Below the pieces are notes generated by a model. It saw nothing but the letters and a program-made list of their open reading frames with translations. It had not been told where the DNA came from and did not search any database. From Actinomycetes bacterium (GTDB lineage Bacteria > Actinomycetota > Coriobacteriia > Anaerosomatales > Anaerosomataceae), in contig JALHJB010000001.1 in the NCBI GenBank assembly GCA_022839745.1, forward strand, positions 114,100-178,099: a stretch of DNA of 64,000 nt, given 5' to 3'. A program made the position numbers and the translations under genes. Below are positions 63,512 to 64,000 of this stretch, one piece after another (positions within the stretch are counted from its first letter, which is position 1; each line of letters opens with the position of its first letter).

Positions 63512-63804
63512 CTCCGGCGACCGGTCTCCTTCGCGAAGAAAGCCGCGGCCTCTTTGAGGATCTCGCGTTCCTCACGGAGCACCTTGTTCTCGCGCCTCAG
63601 GAGCTTGAGTTCCTCGCGCTCAGCGCTCGTCAGGCCGTCTTTGCGCCCCTCGTCGACATCGGTCTGCGCGATCCAGTTGCGAAGCGTCTGATCGGCGATT
63701 CCGAGGTCTCTCGCGATCTGGGCGATCGAGATGTTGCCCGAGCGAGCGAGGCGGACGGCCTCTTGCCTGAACCCAGGCGGGTAGGGCGGACTCGTTCTTG
63801 GCAT
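63508..63804 (-). CDS. IS3-family transposase OrfA
   Basis: 98 residues. A helix-turn-helix (about 5-55; GFRQEAVRLARSGNISIAQIARDLGIADQTLRNWI) and a leucine-zipper-like coiled coil (about 68-95; LKLLRRENKVLREEREILKEA). It binds the terminal repeats. ATG 63804 is chosen because upstream sequence runs into the inverted repeat region. Confidence 0.9.
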   Translation of the reverse strand: MPRTSPPYPPGFRQEAVRLARSGNISIAQIARDLGIADQTLRNWIAQTDVDEGRKDGLTSAEREELKLLRRENKVLREEREILKEAAAFFAKETGRRR

Positions 63805-63934
63805 GTGGACAACCTGTCCGGGGACTGGAATCCCCAATGCTCGGTTGTCCACGAAACCGGGTCAATATCAGTGTGACTTCCTCAGTGTGGTTGGAGAATG
63901 CGTTAACGTCCCCGGAAGTGGTGTACGAAGGCCC

Positions 63935-63956
63935 GGCCGCCTGACATGAGGCGGCC
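63935..63956. terminator. hairpin near the right window edge
   Basis: GGCCGCCT (63935-63942) and AGGCGGCC (63949-63956) around a 6-nt loop, without a T tract. Role uncertain; the neighbouring gene lies outside the window. Confidence 0.35.
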
Positions 63957-64000
63957 ACTGCTCCATCCTTGAGGGTGATTCAGACCCCGGAACCAAGGAG

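Larger units (their letters stand above)
62595..63864 (-). mobile_element. IS3-family insertion sequence, about 1270 bp
   Basis: Terminal inverted repeats TGCCCCGGTTTCGTGGACA (left) and TGACCCGGTTTCGTGGACA (right, minus strand) match at 18 of 19 bases. Two overlapping transposase frames lie inside. No target duplication is seen: flanks are ATGC and ATAT. Confidence 0.88.

Overview
The window is a high-G+C bacterial chromosome segment. Frequent GTG and TTG starts, tightly overlapping genes, and a gene set of K+-type membrane pyrophosphatase, pyruvate phosphate dikinase with its regulator, a GlyQ/GlyS two-subunit glycyl-tRNA synthetase, CWB2 cell-wall repeats and an FAD/Fe-S dehydrogenase fit an anaerobic or microaerophilic actinobacterium, most likely a deep-branching Coriobacteriia-type lineage. 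That placement is inference from gene content only.

Positions 1-47.9 kb are mostly conserved core. The order is a partial FAD/Fe-S dehydrogenase, tRNA-Ala, a CoA-disulfide reductase fused to two rhodanese domains behind a CsoR/CstR-like operator, leuS, comEA-comEC-holA, rpsT, a frameshifted metallophosphoesterase, lepA-hemW, and a CIRCE-controlled hrcA-dnaJ-rsmE-mtaB unit. Next comes a long RNA/DNA-maintenance and envelope operon (phoH-pgpH-ybeY-dgkA/PAP2-CBS protein-cdd-era-deoC-recO). Then follow ppx, glyQS-ppsR-ppdK, dgt, hppA, dnaG-rpoD, an HD-GYP response regulator, tRNA-Asn, a secreted CWB2 protein and a CAU-anticodon tRNA. PpdK and HppA both handle pyrophosphate, so this stretch implies a PPi-linked energy economy.

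Positions 47.9-54.9 kb are accessory DNA. An IS481-family element sits exactly at the 3' end of the CAU tRNA with a 15-bp target duplication. After it come a small toxin-antitoxin-like pair with its own operator and a collapsed PIN-domain gene, a GNAT/MFS operon, a hemerythrin, a 25-bp tandem palindromic repeat, a 51-residue membrane protein and an orphan MqsA-type antitoxin with a perfect operator. Seven copies of a dispersed palindrome (GTTCGCA-N4-TGCGAAC type) occur only here, plus one degenerate copy just beyond. This palindrome family is the most striking unexplained signal.

Positions 54.9-64 kb are cell-surface genes: a PASTA/amidase protein, a degenerate LCP-like protein, an unknown secreted protein and a Wzz/tyrosine-kinase fusion with an unusual C-terminal membrane helix. 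Beyond them is a visibly lower-G+C polysaccharide block (glycosyltransferase, flippase) ending at an IS3-family element.
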